Assembly: GCF_905475395.1 (NCBI RefSeq)
Contig: NC_058337.1
Location: 65,988,368 to 66,052,367, forward strand
Length of the DNA: 64,000 nt
Reading direction: 5' to 3'
DNA from: Chrysoperla carnea
Taxonomy: Eukaryota > Arthropoda > Insecta > Neuroptera > Chrysopidae
Shown: positions 1-13,100 of the stretch, one piece after another
Layout of the letters: each line of letters opens with the position of its first letter
Position numbering within the stretch: the stretch's first letter is position 1
Position numbers and translations under genes: made by a program
Notes under the pieces: generated by a model
Told to the model about the DNA's origin: nothing
The model's database searches: none
The model's input: the letters and a program-made list of their open reading frames with translations, nothing else

Positions 1-176
1 GTCTTTAATAATTGCTAATTATAAATTTAAATTAGATCGTATATGACTTAAAAAATCATTACTTGCTTACGAACGAGTAACTGTTACTAACAGCGCATGC
101 GTATTTGTCCACCATTCCGTGACTCGCTCATAACGCGAAATTAAGTATTTCATTCAATATAGTACATAAAATAAAT
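1..176. other. kismet 3' flank
   Basis: This is probably 3' UTR and downstream DNA of kismet, read on the minus strand. No canonical AATAAA is seen on that strand here; variant ATTAAA occurs at 9-4 and next to the stop codon. The true 3' end may lie outside the window. Confidence 0.4.
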
Positions 177-3125
177 TTAATCGGTTGTTGATTCATTATT
201 TTTAGCATTCTCCGCTTCTTCAGCTTGCCTGGCTTGTTCTGCAGCTGCTCGCGCTGCTGCTGCCGCTGCAGCACGTCCAGCACTGGATCGTAAATTCTTT
301 CGCTCAACAACAGGCGTTTCAATTTCTTCGCCAGATCTACGTTTACTACCCCGTGTTCTTCTACCAGGTGTTGCTTTTTTATTATTAGTAGTACTATTAT
401 TTTCAATATTCTCCGTTCTAGGTTCCTCTTGTGTCGCAGGTGTTGAAGATGAGTTTTCTTTTTTACTTTCTGAAGCGTCGTCTGATGTTGGTGTAGTAGA
501 AGAATTATTCGCTTCATTGTTTTCTTTAGCAGGAGTAACATTACTTTTTTCATTTTCGTTTGTTGCTGGTGGTGGTGGGGGTGCTACAGGCAATGGAGTT
601 GCACAACCTCCTTTCACAACCGTAGATGGCGTTAACAATGCTTCAATATCAACATCACCTGAATCATCAATTGGAGGATTTACCGTTGGTGGTATAACAA
701 TTGGAGGTTGAGGTGCTTGTACTTGTGGTTGCGGAGTTTGTACACGTATTTGTATTTGTGGCTCAATTGGTACAGGAGTTGGTGTTGAACATGGGGTAGA
801 TGCTTTCGACGATGATCGATCTGATGTATCATGCCGTTCTTTTACCTTTTTCGGTGGTGGTTGATCATCTTGAATTTTTTCAACAGTAATACTAGCACCC
901 GACAAATCTTCAGGAGCATTTATTTCTCTAGGCCGTTTTATTGCTGCTGAAAGATTTGATGGGGTTAATCGAATTTCTTCCATTTCAGAAGGTTTTGCTA
1001 TTAATTCCGCTTGTGTTTTACTTAAATGTTCAAGTGCTTCTTTTAATTCTTGTTCACGATTACGTTTTGTGGATGATGATGATGACTCGGAAGGTGTTGG
1101 ATACACAGATAATGAACTTGATGATTTACTTAAATCCAATGAATTTCTATGATCTGATGATCCATGTTTAGATGAAAGGTTTGCTTTTAAAAATTTATCA
1201 GGCATATTATAATCAGCTAATAGCGCGGCACTTGAGAAGCTTTCTGCGCCTGATGACGATTGTTTACTTCGTCTTTCTAATTTTGTAAAATCTATTCCTA
1301 CACTACTCGTAGATTCTTTTTTATCCTCCTTGCTGCTACGTTTTTCACTCGATGATCGTAAATTAGCGGCAACTTCCATGTTACTTGCTCTGCTGAGACT
1401 CTCTAATAAATGAGTATCATGCGGGAGTAATAATTGTTGGAGCTGAGCTTGTTGAACTCTATCCAATTGTTCCCAACCAGTTCTTTGTTGACTACTGCTA
1501 TTACTAAATTTAGAAGAACTTGATGTTCCTGTCGCCATCGTTGTGCTGGTCGATCGTGGACTATGTGATTTACTCGAGGTTTTCGTACTTGATGACGATG
1601 TATGTGATGTTGGTGCCGTACTTAAGCCCATTCCATTCAGTAGACCACACTGTTGTGCCAAGGTATCAAAAGCAGTAGACATACCAGGTTGCATTGAAAA
1701 AGGATTTAAGCTACCCAAGCCCAAAGGAGTATACAGCAAACTAGGACTTGGAAAGAAAAATGGAAATGGTGATGTTGTTGGTAAATTGCTTGAAGATGCA
1801 GGTGAAACAGGTGGAGGTTTCGTACTTGATGAAGAGCTTTGAGATTCATTAGATTTACGTGATTTTTGTTTAGAAGATGAAGTTGAAGCAGTTGTGGAAG
1901 TATTTGCAGGTGTATTTACTTCAGACATAGAAGTAGCTGTGCTAGTTGGAATACCTAATGCTGCTGATGCCGCAGCAGCAGCAGCACCATCCATTCCAAC
2001 TAGGCCAGGTAATCCAAGTGAAGCCAAATTGGCAAATAGATTCATATTACCTAAACTACCCAAACCACCCAAGCTACTAAGTGCATTCATATTAGGCATA
2101 CCAGCAAATGGCATTAATAAAGGATTAGTTTTAGGGTCAAATTGTCCAAGTGATAGTCCAGAAAGAAGGCTGTTATTTAGACTATTCAAACCAGCAGCAG
2201 TTGAAAGTGAAGGAAATGACATGTTTGAAGCCATAGAAGTTGCAAGATTTGCTGAGCTGACAGGTGTGTTTCCAGTTGGGCTTCCTAATAAAGGTGGTCT
2301 ACCTGGACCTTTTTTACTACTGCCTGGCAATCGTTTCTGTAGATCATGTGATAAATTTCCACGTTCTTTTACTAAATCTGCCCATTTAGGATCTATATCA
2401 TACATAGGATTTTCAATTAACCACTGCGCTACTCGTTTTAAAGGCGGTGCTTTAGAACCCGTTAATTTTTTACCTGAAACTCTGTTAACAACAGAAACAT
2501 TTTCTTCTCCAGTGAGTTTCTTCCAATCGAGTAATGACGGATCCACCCTTGGTCTGCGACGTCGAGGAGCAGATAAAAAATCAGCTGACAATGGTTGTTC
2601 TGGTATCACTGTATTTTGTTCGGCAAGCCATTTATTCACTTTTGCTTCATGTGAATACGAATTTATTTTTGTTGAAAAATCGGATACTTTATTAATGTCA
2701 GCTATCATTTGTTCATAGCTTTTGCGTGACGATGGACTTGGTAATTGTGCTTGAGCTGCTTGTTGCAACAGTTGTTGTTGTTTCTTTAATAGTAAATTTT
2801 GTTGCTCAGCTTGTTGAAGGAACGTTGAAAAGCTATCTTTTGATGATGGTATCGGAGGTATTGTAGGTGGAATTGATCCACTACGTGAAGATGCCGGTAC
2901 GGGAGATGGAACCGACGTTACAGTTATTGTAAATGGTTTTTGTGTAGGACCTGAAGTTGTAGCTGGTATTGAAGTTGGTGTAACTGTAACACTAGGTGTG
3001 ACAGTCACTTTTTTCGATACTTCAGGCGTTTGGGATTGTTCTTTAGCTGCTGACAATCCCAGTACAATTTCATCTAATTTACGTCGTTTCTTCTCTTTAC
3101 CTCCGACAATTGGCTCCAGTTCAGG
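177..3125 (-). CDS. kis: kismet last exon: BRK domain and low-complexity tail
   Basis: It starts after acceptor CTTTTTTAG at phase 0 ([19 protein letters not shown]) and runs to TAA at 179-177. One BRK domain is visible. The second BRK found in vertebrate CHD7 (HPTYTVD region) is absent here, as is normal for insect Kismet. After it come Leu/Gly/Asn-rich stretches similar to CHD7's LAGLMGFP and GLGSLG region, Ser-rich blocks, a Pro-rich block, a basic patch ([12 protein letters not shown]) and an Ala-rich helix before the end. Long open frames on the plus strand here, such as 1894-2718, are shadows of this biased composition. Confidence 0.94.
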   Translation of the reverse strand, partial: PELEPIVGGKEKKRRKLDEIVLGLSAAKEQSQTPEVSKKVTVTPSVTVTPTSIPATTSGPTQKPFTITVTSVPSPVPASSRSGSIPPTIPPIPSSKDSFSTFLQQAEQQNLLLKKQQQLLQQAAQAQLPSPSSRKSYEQMIADINKVSDFSTKINSYSHEAKVNKWLAEQNTVIPEQPLSADFLSAPRRRRPRVDPSLLDWKKLTGEENVSVVNRVSGKKLTGSKAPPLKRVAQWLIENPMYDIDPKWADLVKERGNLSHDLQKRLPGSSKKGPGRPPLLGSPTGNTPVSSANLATSMASNMSFPSLSTAAGLNSLNNSLLSGLSLGQFDPKTNPLLMPFAGMPNMNALSSLGGLGSLGNMNLFANLASLGLPGLVGMDGAAAAAASAALGIPTSTATSMSEVNTPANTSTTASTSSSKQKSRKSNESQSSSSSTKPPPVSPASSSNLPTTSPFPFFFPSPSLLYTPLGLGSLNPFSMQPGMSTAFDTLAQQCGLLNGMGLSTAPTSHTSSSSTKTSSKSHSPRSTSTTMATGTSSSSKFSNSSSQQRTGWEQLDRVQQAQLQQLLLPHDTHLLESLSRASNMEVAANLRSSSEKRSSKEDKKESTSSVGIDFTKLERRSKQSSSGAESFSSAALLADYNMPDKFLKANLSSKHGSSDHRNSLDLSKSSSSLSVYPTPSESSSSSTKRNREQELKEALEHLSKTQAELIAKPSEMEEIRLTPSNLSAAIKRPREINAPEDLSGASITVEKIQDDQPPPKKVKERHDTSDRSSSKASTPCSTPTPVPIEPQIQIRVQTPQPQVQAPQPPIVIPPTVNPPIDDSGDVDIEALLTPSTVVKGGCATPLPVAPPPPPATNENEKSNVTPAKENNEANNSSTTPTSDDASESKKENSSSTPATQEEPRTENIENNSTTNNKKATPGRRTRGSKRRSGEEIETPVVERKNLRSSAGRAAAAAAARAAAEQARQAEEAENAKNNESTTD

Positions 3126-6100
3126 CTAAAAAAGAATTTTTTGTTATAGATATATAATTTGTTCCAAAGTATGGAAGGAACTTGGAAGTTACAGCAAAAT
3201 TATTTTTACAAATTCAAAATATACTTACAGCATTTTTCTTTTTCATTAATTTACTCAACATATCATCCAATTTTCCTTTTGCTCCACCAGAATTTGAAGA
3301 ACCACTTGATGTTGATAGGTTTATAGAAGTAGTAGGAGGTGGATTATTTGATTTTTTGGAGCCCATTGAAAAGTCTTGCACTTCATTTTGTATCATATTA
3401 GATTGTTGAATGGTTACTTTTGGTATATCAGGTGTTGCCATTTTCGGTAACCTGAAAAATAATTGATTATTGAGTACATATATTATTTTGTTAGTGATGT
3501 TCAAAGAGTATGAACATCTTTTGATTTTGAAATTAGGTTCATTATAGAGAAATCCTTTCAATTATGAAGACAACACATTTTATCAAAAACTGAACTTATT
3601 TAGCAGAAATCGTATGCAAAAATACGTCCTATACTCGTTAATATTTCAAAAAACTCAACTAAATTCCCCTAAGCATCAGTGTAAAAACAGTTCACGATTT
3701 AAACAAAGCCCGTAAGAATTTTTCAGATGATTACATATTTAATTTACCTTGCCTGGAGAAAATCATCAACTATTTTCGTCATTTATTCTTAATATTTATG
3801 AGTATTTACACAAAAGATACCACTAATGTAATACACATTTAATAAATAATAAATATTTTTATTATTTAATCGGTAAATTTGTTACATCTGTCGGAGGCGC
3901 TAACTATGTTCTGCATCCAACAAACAGGAATCAATAACTTTTCAATTTAAAATGTTCTTTTATCTCTCAATAAATCATGAACAGATGAAATTTAAAGTCA
4001 CCATAAAATGTGCAGATTTTGATCCAACAATTTTGTTGCTTGTGTAAAGTTAATAAAACAAAATACTTACCCAGATGATAAGTCAATAGGAGCCATAGCC
4101 GCTGAGGATGATGATGACGATGAAGCTGACGGAACGGCAGTGATGTTAGCTGAGATCGTAGATCCTGGCAATTTATTTGATTGGTATTTCAAATCGAAAG
4201 GCATTGATAAAACTCGAGAAATTTGTTGATGGGCTGGTGGTGGTTGCAATGATGTTTGTGGGGTAACTGGAGTCGAACGACGAGATTCTTCTGAATCCTC
4301 ATTATCATTATTACTTGCCCAAGCACTTGTTTTTAATAACGAAGCAGTTGTTATTTGATTTGAATGATTATTAGATTGATTGTTGTTACTGCTGCTGCTT
4401 ACATTGCTACTATTTAACAAAGCATGAAGCTTTGCACGTTCAGTTTCTACATCGATTGCAATATGCTTCTTCCGTCGCTTAGTACTACTGCCGCTACTTT
4501 GCGGCGAATCCGATTGGGTCAATTTAAGTTTCGATGATATTCCACCGTGATCAGTTGTAATCGTGATTATTTCTGAACCTTCCGAAGTTGACATCGGTGT
4601 TGAAGTATCACGTTTTGGGGTTAAATTTGGTGTATCATACACAGCAATATCAAGATCCGTATTTTTTGTATTTGAATATGCCGTGTAATTTTTAGATACA
4701 GGCCATTCACCATGTTCCACGCAGTGAACAATATGTTGCAGCCGCATTTGTAAAGCATATTCTTTCGGCCATTTAATTGCATTATTAAACATTTGTGCTA
4801 CTGTCGTTTCGGTAAAATCAATTGCCCCTTGCGGTTTGTCGCGTAACATGTAAGTGTCAATTTGTGACAACCTGGACAAAGGTTGAATTACTTCTAAATC
4901 AGGAAACATTGCTTTTAATTCAGCTGCTTGTTTACTAACTTCGTCTTGTTTCTTTTTATTCTCTTTGCGATCATCTTTCGAATTTTTCTTTTCAGATTCT
5001 TCTTGCCGTCGTTTTGAACGTGTTGTACGTCGTTCAGGTTTTTCATCATTTTCATCAATGTCTTTTTTCTTTTCGGATTTTGATTCGGGTGATGATTTCT
5101 CTGAAGATTTGTCTTCAGATGATTTTTCATCTGTTTCTTCAATTTTATCTTTTTCCGTTTCACTTTCATCAAGATCAATTTTTTCTACTTTCTCCTTTTT
5201 AGGATCTTCTTCTTTTTTCAAAACCTTTTCAATTTTAAGTGTCCCCTCACCTTTTTCTAATTTAACAACTATTTCATTTTTGTTATCGAATTTTAAAATA
5301 TCTTCAGGACTTTCTAATTTAATTGTTAATTTATTATCGTTACCTAGAGTGGACGTATATTGTTTATGCAAAATATCATTGAATGATAATTCAGGATCAT
5401 TAAGTATATGATAATCACTACGCCCAAGACCATGTTTGGCTACACCAATTAAAAGATCGCCATCATGTTTACCACAAATCCACCAATCAGGCAAATCCGT
5501 TGACGGTAAACATAATTTTAATCGTTCATCCAATTGCGCATGACATAACGTCTCTTCTCGAATTTTACTCAATAGTTCAGTTCGTTCCAATGTTCGTCGT
5601 GCTTTTTCCGGATCAATTGGTTCAACTGGTATTTCTGTTTCTTCATCAATTTTATGTCCACATTGACGTTTACACATATTTATAAATCCTTTATAATATT
5701 CATTCATGGCTTCGTCAATTTTTGATATTTTTGATAGTAATTTAAATTTGGTCCATTCGTACGTTTGTTTTTCTGGATCATACAGTACACCAAAGTTCCA
5801 TATGGTCTTAAGGAAATCAGTTTCTTCACGACGTGTCCATTTACGTTGATTACTATCCAAACGTGGTTTATTATCGCGTGATGTTTGTTCATTTTTATTA
5901 CCTCTTTCCATTTTCTAATGAAATTTAATTAATAAAAAAAGATTATTTCAAATAATTATTTTTTTATACAGTATCGAGATCAAGATTTGTGAGAATGATG
6001 AATTGACGAAAAATAAATATATAAAAATGCTACTACATTTATAAATTTTTGTTTGTATACTTACGTATACATTAAATTCAACATCAAATTTAGATCAGAG

Positions 6101-9100
6101 GTAAATATATTCCTAATATTTACTTTTCCATTTTAGATTTAAGTCTTCTGTTCTCGAAGTATTCGAATAAAAATATTACATATAATAGAGTTCTGCTTTC
6201 GTAATGTGCGTTAACTAATGGAAAATTATTAAAGTTTTCAAAATGTATTTTTCTTTTCTTTGTAATTATTTATTTATTATACGTATTGAATACATACAAG
6301 CAGAAGAAAAAAGGTTGTGGACAATATTTGCATAAGGAATGGTTATAAATCTACATTATTTTAACATATTCAAAAATTAAATTAATGAATATTATTTTAA
6401 TCCATATTTAATGATGATATTAAAACCTATACAGGAATGTTTTTCAAGTTATAACATAATAAGCAGAACTTTATCAAATGGTAGGATAACGTTAAAATAA
6501 TGTTAATTTCCCTATGCATTTAGAGATAGGAAAGCGTCATTTTCTAGATACAGAGTGTTGAAATTTTAGAAAAAAAAGTATATTATTGTGAATATTGCCA
6601 AAACGGCTTTTTTGAAAAAATTTGAAATTTAGCACGCACTATCACAGTTTATATTTGCAATAAAGTCTGTGGCGCTAAAGATATCTCTACTAGGGATTCT
6701 GCTCGATAATTATTGAGATAGTCGAGGCGAGAAAAAAAACTAGGTAACTAAACAAGCAGTTTAGAGTATTGCATTGCCGTCACCCCACCACCCGCGCTTC
6801 AGACAAGGCCAGCCACACACACATAACTAGAAATTTAATAAAAACAAGAATTTCAATTATTTGAGTCTACTGCGCAACGAACGCCTACTCTTGAAAAAAA
6901 TCTACAAAACTGTCATGACTATTAAGTCGACATCGACGGAGAATGAGCATGTTTTCTCGTTATCGGGAAACATTGTCACTAAAATAAGAAACCGTATATC
7001 AGATGACGCTGTTAATGCTTTTGTATTTCTGAAAGCCCTCCTTTTTTTTTTTCTCTAAAATAAAAATAAGAAGCTTGAAGAATAAAATGCCGATTTTTAT
7101 TCTACAAGTAAAAAAGCTAAAACTTGGCAAATGTGACATTGCTGCATTTTAGATTTCTTTGAGTTTTACTCATAAAGATAATACCATAGTAAAGAGTCTT
7201 ATACGTCTACAATTTCTGTCTCTTTCTACCTCTCTCACTGCGGTCAAGAATCACTTACTGCGTTTCTTATGTCTATAGGTCTATGACACTATCTCTATGA
7301 TTTTACTTAATTTGAGTGAAGTATTAGTAAATGAAGCCCCGAATTTTTTTTTAACTATTCTTGTACAAATTAAATTATAAAAACTGGAAAGATTTCGTAG
7401 GAATTTATACCAAGAATATATTTACCTTCACACACATATGCATCTAACACATAGATATTTTTAATTTTTGATACCATTTAACAATACTTACCTTTTTGGG
7501 TTGATAGATAAAAAATTTTTTTATAAATGAACACAATTTCACGATATATTTTATTCAGAAAAATGTTTAAAAAAGCTTAGCTCATCGCATGCTTATAATA
7601 AATAAATAAAAAAACTAAAAGTTCCATTTTTAGCGATACTAACCAATAAATACATGGCAAGTTGTTGTAAATCCCATCCTTGCATACTAATGCCATCACG
7701 AATAGCATCCCCAATTGGATCAATTTGTGTAGAACCAGTTGTTGTTGATGAGGTTGGTATATGAACACCCCCCGCACTTCCTATTGTTGACTGAGGAACA
7801 CATACAGTTAAATAAAAATGCTACAAAAGCCATTTCCAGAACAATATTTATGTGATCTAATTGTAATTATTTTTTTTTTAATTAATGTAAAACTTGATAG
7901 TAGTAGCACAAGTAAGGTTCTTACGGTAACTACAACCGTTCAAAGAGTTTAATGAAGTTTAGGAAATTTCATCGTTACGGAAGAAACTCTTATGGGTCGC
8001 GTCTGGTCTTTGTATAAATTCACTATTTGTTGTACTCCTTCATAAAAGTTTATAAATTGTGCTATTGTTACAGTTAATAGCTAGAACCGCCTATTAGGCG
8101 TTAAAAAATGTGTTTAAAATTATTATTTATCAACATGCAACAGGATTATCCTTTTTTTAAATTATTTTTCTTAGGGTTAAAAATTTATTTTAAATATTTA
8201 AAACTAAATTTTTTTATGAAAATTATAAAACTTTATGTTTGAGCCATAATATTGCAAATTTTTACGTTTTTTTGTTATTTGTAAACTACGGTACCATTAA
8301 GACATATTTAAAACGGTTCAATTTTTGTCTGAATTTAATGAAAACGACGACAATGTGATCAATTTACCGCTTCATTATTTATAATTTATCAGACTGCCAC
8401 TGCCTGGATTCGAGCCTGCAACCTTCGTCTAAGTAGATATAGGTAAAGGTAATGGTGCCTTTACTAGCTCGGCCACTTGGCCGGGAAATGCGACTTAAAA
8501 TCAGTCATGACCCAGTTTAATCGAAATAAAATCCGTTACAGAAAAATCATTTTGTAAAAATTGTAAAGGACATTGTGTCATGACTGATTTTCTCCAAAAG
8601 TATTCGGTTTTCAAAATATATTTCAAATAAAAAATGTAGGTTGTTTGATGAGCAATAGCTTTCTAATTGAAAGTGAGGTGATTATTAAGACCTGAGTCAT
8701 ATTAGATGCCAAAAAAGATGTGACCATTTAAACTCAATAATTTTAGTTCGAAACAGATTTACATAGGCGGTGTATTTTAGCAGATTTTTGGATGAATAGA
8801 TTAGAAATAAACGCACCTTGTGTAAAGTTTACATTTTTCAATCCTTTCAAGGAAGTTATAGCATTAAGAGGTAAAGTAGATACTCTGGTTTAACAATTAA
8901 TGGAATTAATTATAATCCAGCATTTATCAAATTAAAATTAGATCACATACATTCAGCAAAATTATAAAGAATTTAAAAGAAAAAAAAAACTTTTCTTCAC
9001 TAATTAAGTAAAATATTTACTTAAGTAACAATCAGAAGAAATGCATGCTTAAAATTTTAATTCCAATTTTTTTTATACAACATTTAACATTGAAAATTTT

Positions 9101-10151
9101 AATTACTACTATAAAACATGCTTTAAATAAAAAAAACATTAATGAAATGATATGATTTAAGTTGTTTTTGTGTAAAAATTATATTTAATTTAAGAGGTTT
9201 TAACCAAAGAAAAGGTCATAAATAAATAAATTTAAAAAAATATTTTTATTTTGATTTATTAAGTCACACAATTGAAACAGAAATGAAGTAAGGGTTTTAA
9301 ATTAAATATATACTTTTGAAGTTCAAATAGAAGAAATCAAAATAACGAAATTATTGATGCTTATTTCGCCGAGATTTTAGGAAGAATATGATTTTGTGCA
9401 TTTTTAAAATCGTCATAATTATTTTCATGTTTAATGGCAGTAATTTTAAATTAAATAAAACTTACTCTAGAAGTTGCAATACTCATTTTGCAACAGGAGA
9501 ATTTCTTATTTAGGAAATTTAAAAACGACATTAATTAATTTAGCAGCCTAAAAATAATTGCAGTGGAATCGATAAACGTTTTGCACGGCGGTGTCGGATT
9601 ATAGAGTGCTGCCACAGACCTCCTGTAGTCTGGAACTTTTTGAAAAAAAGTACCTTGTACTTCGATAAATTACATGTCAAAGTGAGATTTCAACCATTTT
9701 CTAACTCCAGACAAGAAGCATTCATTTATTTAGATAAGAAGAGGCGCCGGGTTAAACAGATTACTGCGCTTCTACTGTATTCGACTTCATAAAATGTATT
9801 AATATGCATTTAGATTAAATAAAAGTTCACATATAATCAATAATATCACAATTAGATTGAAGAATAGTAAATCAATTTTTTTTTTGTCTATTCAAAGTTA
9901 TAGATAGCATCGTGTGCAATATCGGATCACAACAATTTTATATTTTTTGAGACGATGAATCGAATGGAAGTAATATGAAAGACGAAATAGGGTCAATTAA
10001 AAGTTATGAAAAAGAAGTGACATTTGTTGAATATATATCTTATGTTATGTCTTTTTGTTAAGCGTGGTACATGGCTGTGGCCGTTAAGGCGCTAGCTTAA
10101 ATTATTTTAGTGATTACTAGTTCCGAGTTCGAATCCAGCGGCAATCACCAA

Positions 10152-10183
<32 letters not shown>

Positions 10184-13100
10184 TTATATTATTTCTATTG
10201 AATTTTTTTAATTTATTTAATTTTTCTTATATTGAACGTTTCTTATTTTTTTTTTTGATAACGGTTTTAATTACGAGTTAAATTTTTAAGGCCATATATA
10301 ATAATAATAACAATAAAAATCGACCCATTCATCTTTCTTTAAAAAATCATTGTGTCCCATTTCTGAACGCAAAGGGTAAAAAATTCTAAACTCAACCACC
10401 TCCTCTATTGAACAAATTCAACCCAATAATTAAAACTTCGTAACTAAGACGATACAGAGTTATCACAAAATAAAATATGAAACGTTCAATTCAATAAAAA
10501 TTAAATAAATTAAAAAACTTAAATAAGATAATTGAAAAAAAATGGTAACCGCTGCTGGATTCGAACTCGGAACTAGTAATCACTAAAATAATTTAAGCTA
10601 GCGCCTTAACTGCCACAGCCATGTACCACACTTGACAAAAAAACATAACATAAGATATATATTCAACAAATGTCATTTTTCATAACTTTTAGGCTGCGCA
10701 GTACTAAACGCAACCACTTCCGGTAGCCAGACCGCCCAAGCTCTAACAGAAAGAGTAAGGGGAACAACATATCATAAAATCAGCAATAATAAAATTCTTT
10801 TTTTGCCGACGTTGCGAGCTCCTGTACCATAAATGCAATACAATTAAAAAACATTATTAATAAAGTTTTTGATATTGACAATTAAGAATTAAGTAAATTA
10901 TTTTAATATTAATCAAGCGCATACTAATAATAATTGTTTATGTAACAAAAATTTTGTTGTTTCTTGACAAGACATATATGTTAAACAATAAATTGTTTTC
11001 AAATGACGCGGAAAAATTTCTATTTATCGTTTTCACATTAGAAACGTTTTATAATCAAGAACAGCAAAGAAATCGGTTAACACTATGTCCCGCACTATAT
11101 GATGGTTCTTTGAAGATGAAATTCATTCGTTTCGGACGAATTATTTAAGAAACGAAATTTAAATTTACGAATGAATAATTAAGGTAAGAAGTTGTAGCTT
11201 TCTACATCAATACGGAGCTATTTCCTTACTTCATTTCTATTTGAAAGATAACTTTTAGCTTACTATTTTGATACTTAAAATTTAATTATTTGTGAATAGA
11301 TTAAATATAGGTAAGGAATCAATAATTTTGGAAATAAAGTAAAAATTTACATACCTTAGATTTTTGTTGAGTTTTTGCCTCTTCCTTTTTATAATTACGT
11401 TGATATGATGTAATCACACGCCGTAATCGTGTATTTAAATCTTGCATCGCTGGCCATTGATGTTTTTCTCCTTGTGCTAATGAGTTATTTCCACCGTCAC
11501 TTTTATTATCATCATTTGCATTATTTGTTGCTGATGGGTCAGTCTGATCAATATTTTCTGATGCTGGGTCTTTTGTTTTTGATTTAGTATCATCGTCTTG
11601 GTCAACAGCTTCGCCACCATCTTCTGGTACATTAGTTGGCGTTGAAACTGATTCACTACCACCAGCACCTTCTTCATTACTATTTGTTTGAAATCATAAA
11701 TAATTATATTGAATCAAAATTGATAATATGAATTGTACAATAGAGTTCCAATAAATTCATTGTTTCTTAATACTGTTTGTGACTTCTTGATTTAAAATAT
11801 ACCTAATTTTGTACTAGTCAAATTTCAATAAGATAATCGGATAATGTAGCCACTAAAAATTAAACATATAAAAAGAAGATACGTTTTGTCTCGAAATTTC
11901 ATTTTTCACGCGGTGGTCTCGCACATAAAAACTATTTTTTTAACAATAGGAAGAAAAAATATCTACTTGGAAGATTTTAAAAAACAATCTAGAAATCAAA
12001 ACAAGTAAAAAATTTCTGTTACATGTGAGCTCAAAAATTATTTACTTCCGAGTGACAATCTATTTCTGAGATTTACAAAACGTTAAACAATTTTAACTAT
12101 CAACTAGTTGCAAAGGTCTATTGTATCAATTCGACTGTATCACCAGACTGTGTAATTGGTTTATGTCAATGATAGGTTAACCTAGTTACACTTTACTACC
12201 TGATTGCGTAGTTTCAGTACTAACCAATTACTAAAAAAAGAATGAAAGTTTAGACAGTTCCTAACAAACCTTTTTTAATTGTGTCTCTTAAAATACACCC
12301 TCTAGTCTGCAGTCTGGAGATACAGTCTTGCTGATACAATAGATCTTCACATTTAGTTGATAGTTAAAATTGTTTAATATTTAGTAAATCTCATAATTAT
12401 GTTGTTAATGGATAACCTTATTAATCGAAGGTCATAACATAAAAAATATCGTCATATAAATTTAGGATATATTTCTAGGGTTTAATGACTACATAGAATA
12501 TAGTTAAACTAGCAGTTTTCCGTCCGCGTTTGAATTTTTTTGTGCGGAATATTTTACTGCTGATAATATAGCATTCTACAGGTATACGTGAAAGAAGTTT
12601 TTAAATCGGTCAAGTAATGGAAAAATGTTTGGTTTTTACACAAACTTTCATCTCCTATTTCCCCCCTATTAAGGCATGAATCTCGAAAAATCCTTTCTTA
12701 AATGACACCTACAGTATAAAATCAATAGTGGTTTATACTGGGCTTTTATACGTCAGTTGGGGCGTTTATCTTATATATTTAAACGAGCAATTCTTGTATA
12801 ATATATATATATATATATATTAACAATCTGGTAAATGGCTCCAAAGATTTTCATGAAATTTTGATTTTCGTGTTTTCAGGAAAAACTGCAACATTAACTG
12901 CAAAATACGACTCTTCCTGACATATATTGGCGAGTATATGCATTGTATCTGGTTCGCTTCGTATATATTGTATAGTGTGATGTCCTTGTGGTTTTGTCAC
13001 TTTTGGTTGATAATAGCTGCTATGACGTACGTATATCGTAGATAACGAAATAAAGTACAGTTCATGACAGACATTTTTATAAGATTTTATCCCCAAATAA

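Noticed and set aside
1894-2718. 274-codon open frame on the plus strand
   Set aside because: It lies antisense to the kismet BRK exon. The frame is open because of the Ser/Leu/Gly-rich coding bias of kismet, and it shows no domain.
6861-7058. 65-codon open frame on the plus strand in kismet intron 7-8
   Set aside because: No recognisable domain, no conserved motif and no splice signals. It is consistent with chance.
8383-8482. tRNA gene on the minus strand
   Set aside because: The boxes are present but no cloverleaf closes. A SINE fragment is more likely.
10066-10150. tRNA gene
   Set aside because: It has A- and B-box-like blocks and a T-run, but the acceptor and anticodon stems do not form and the unit sits in both arms of an inverted repeat.
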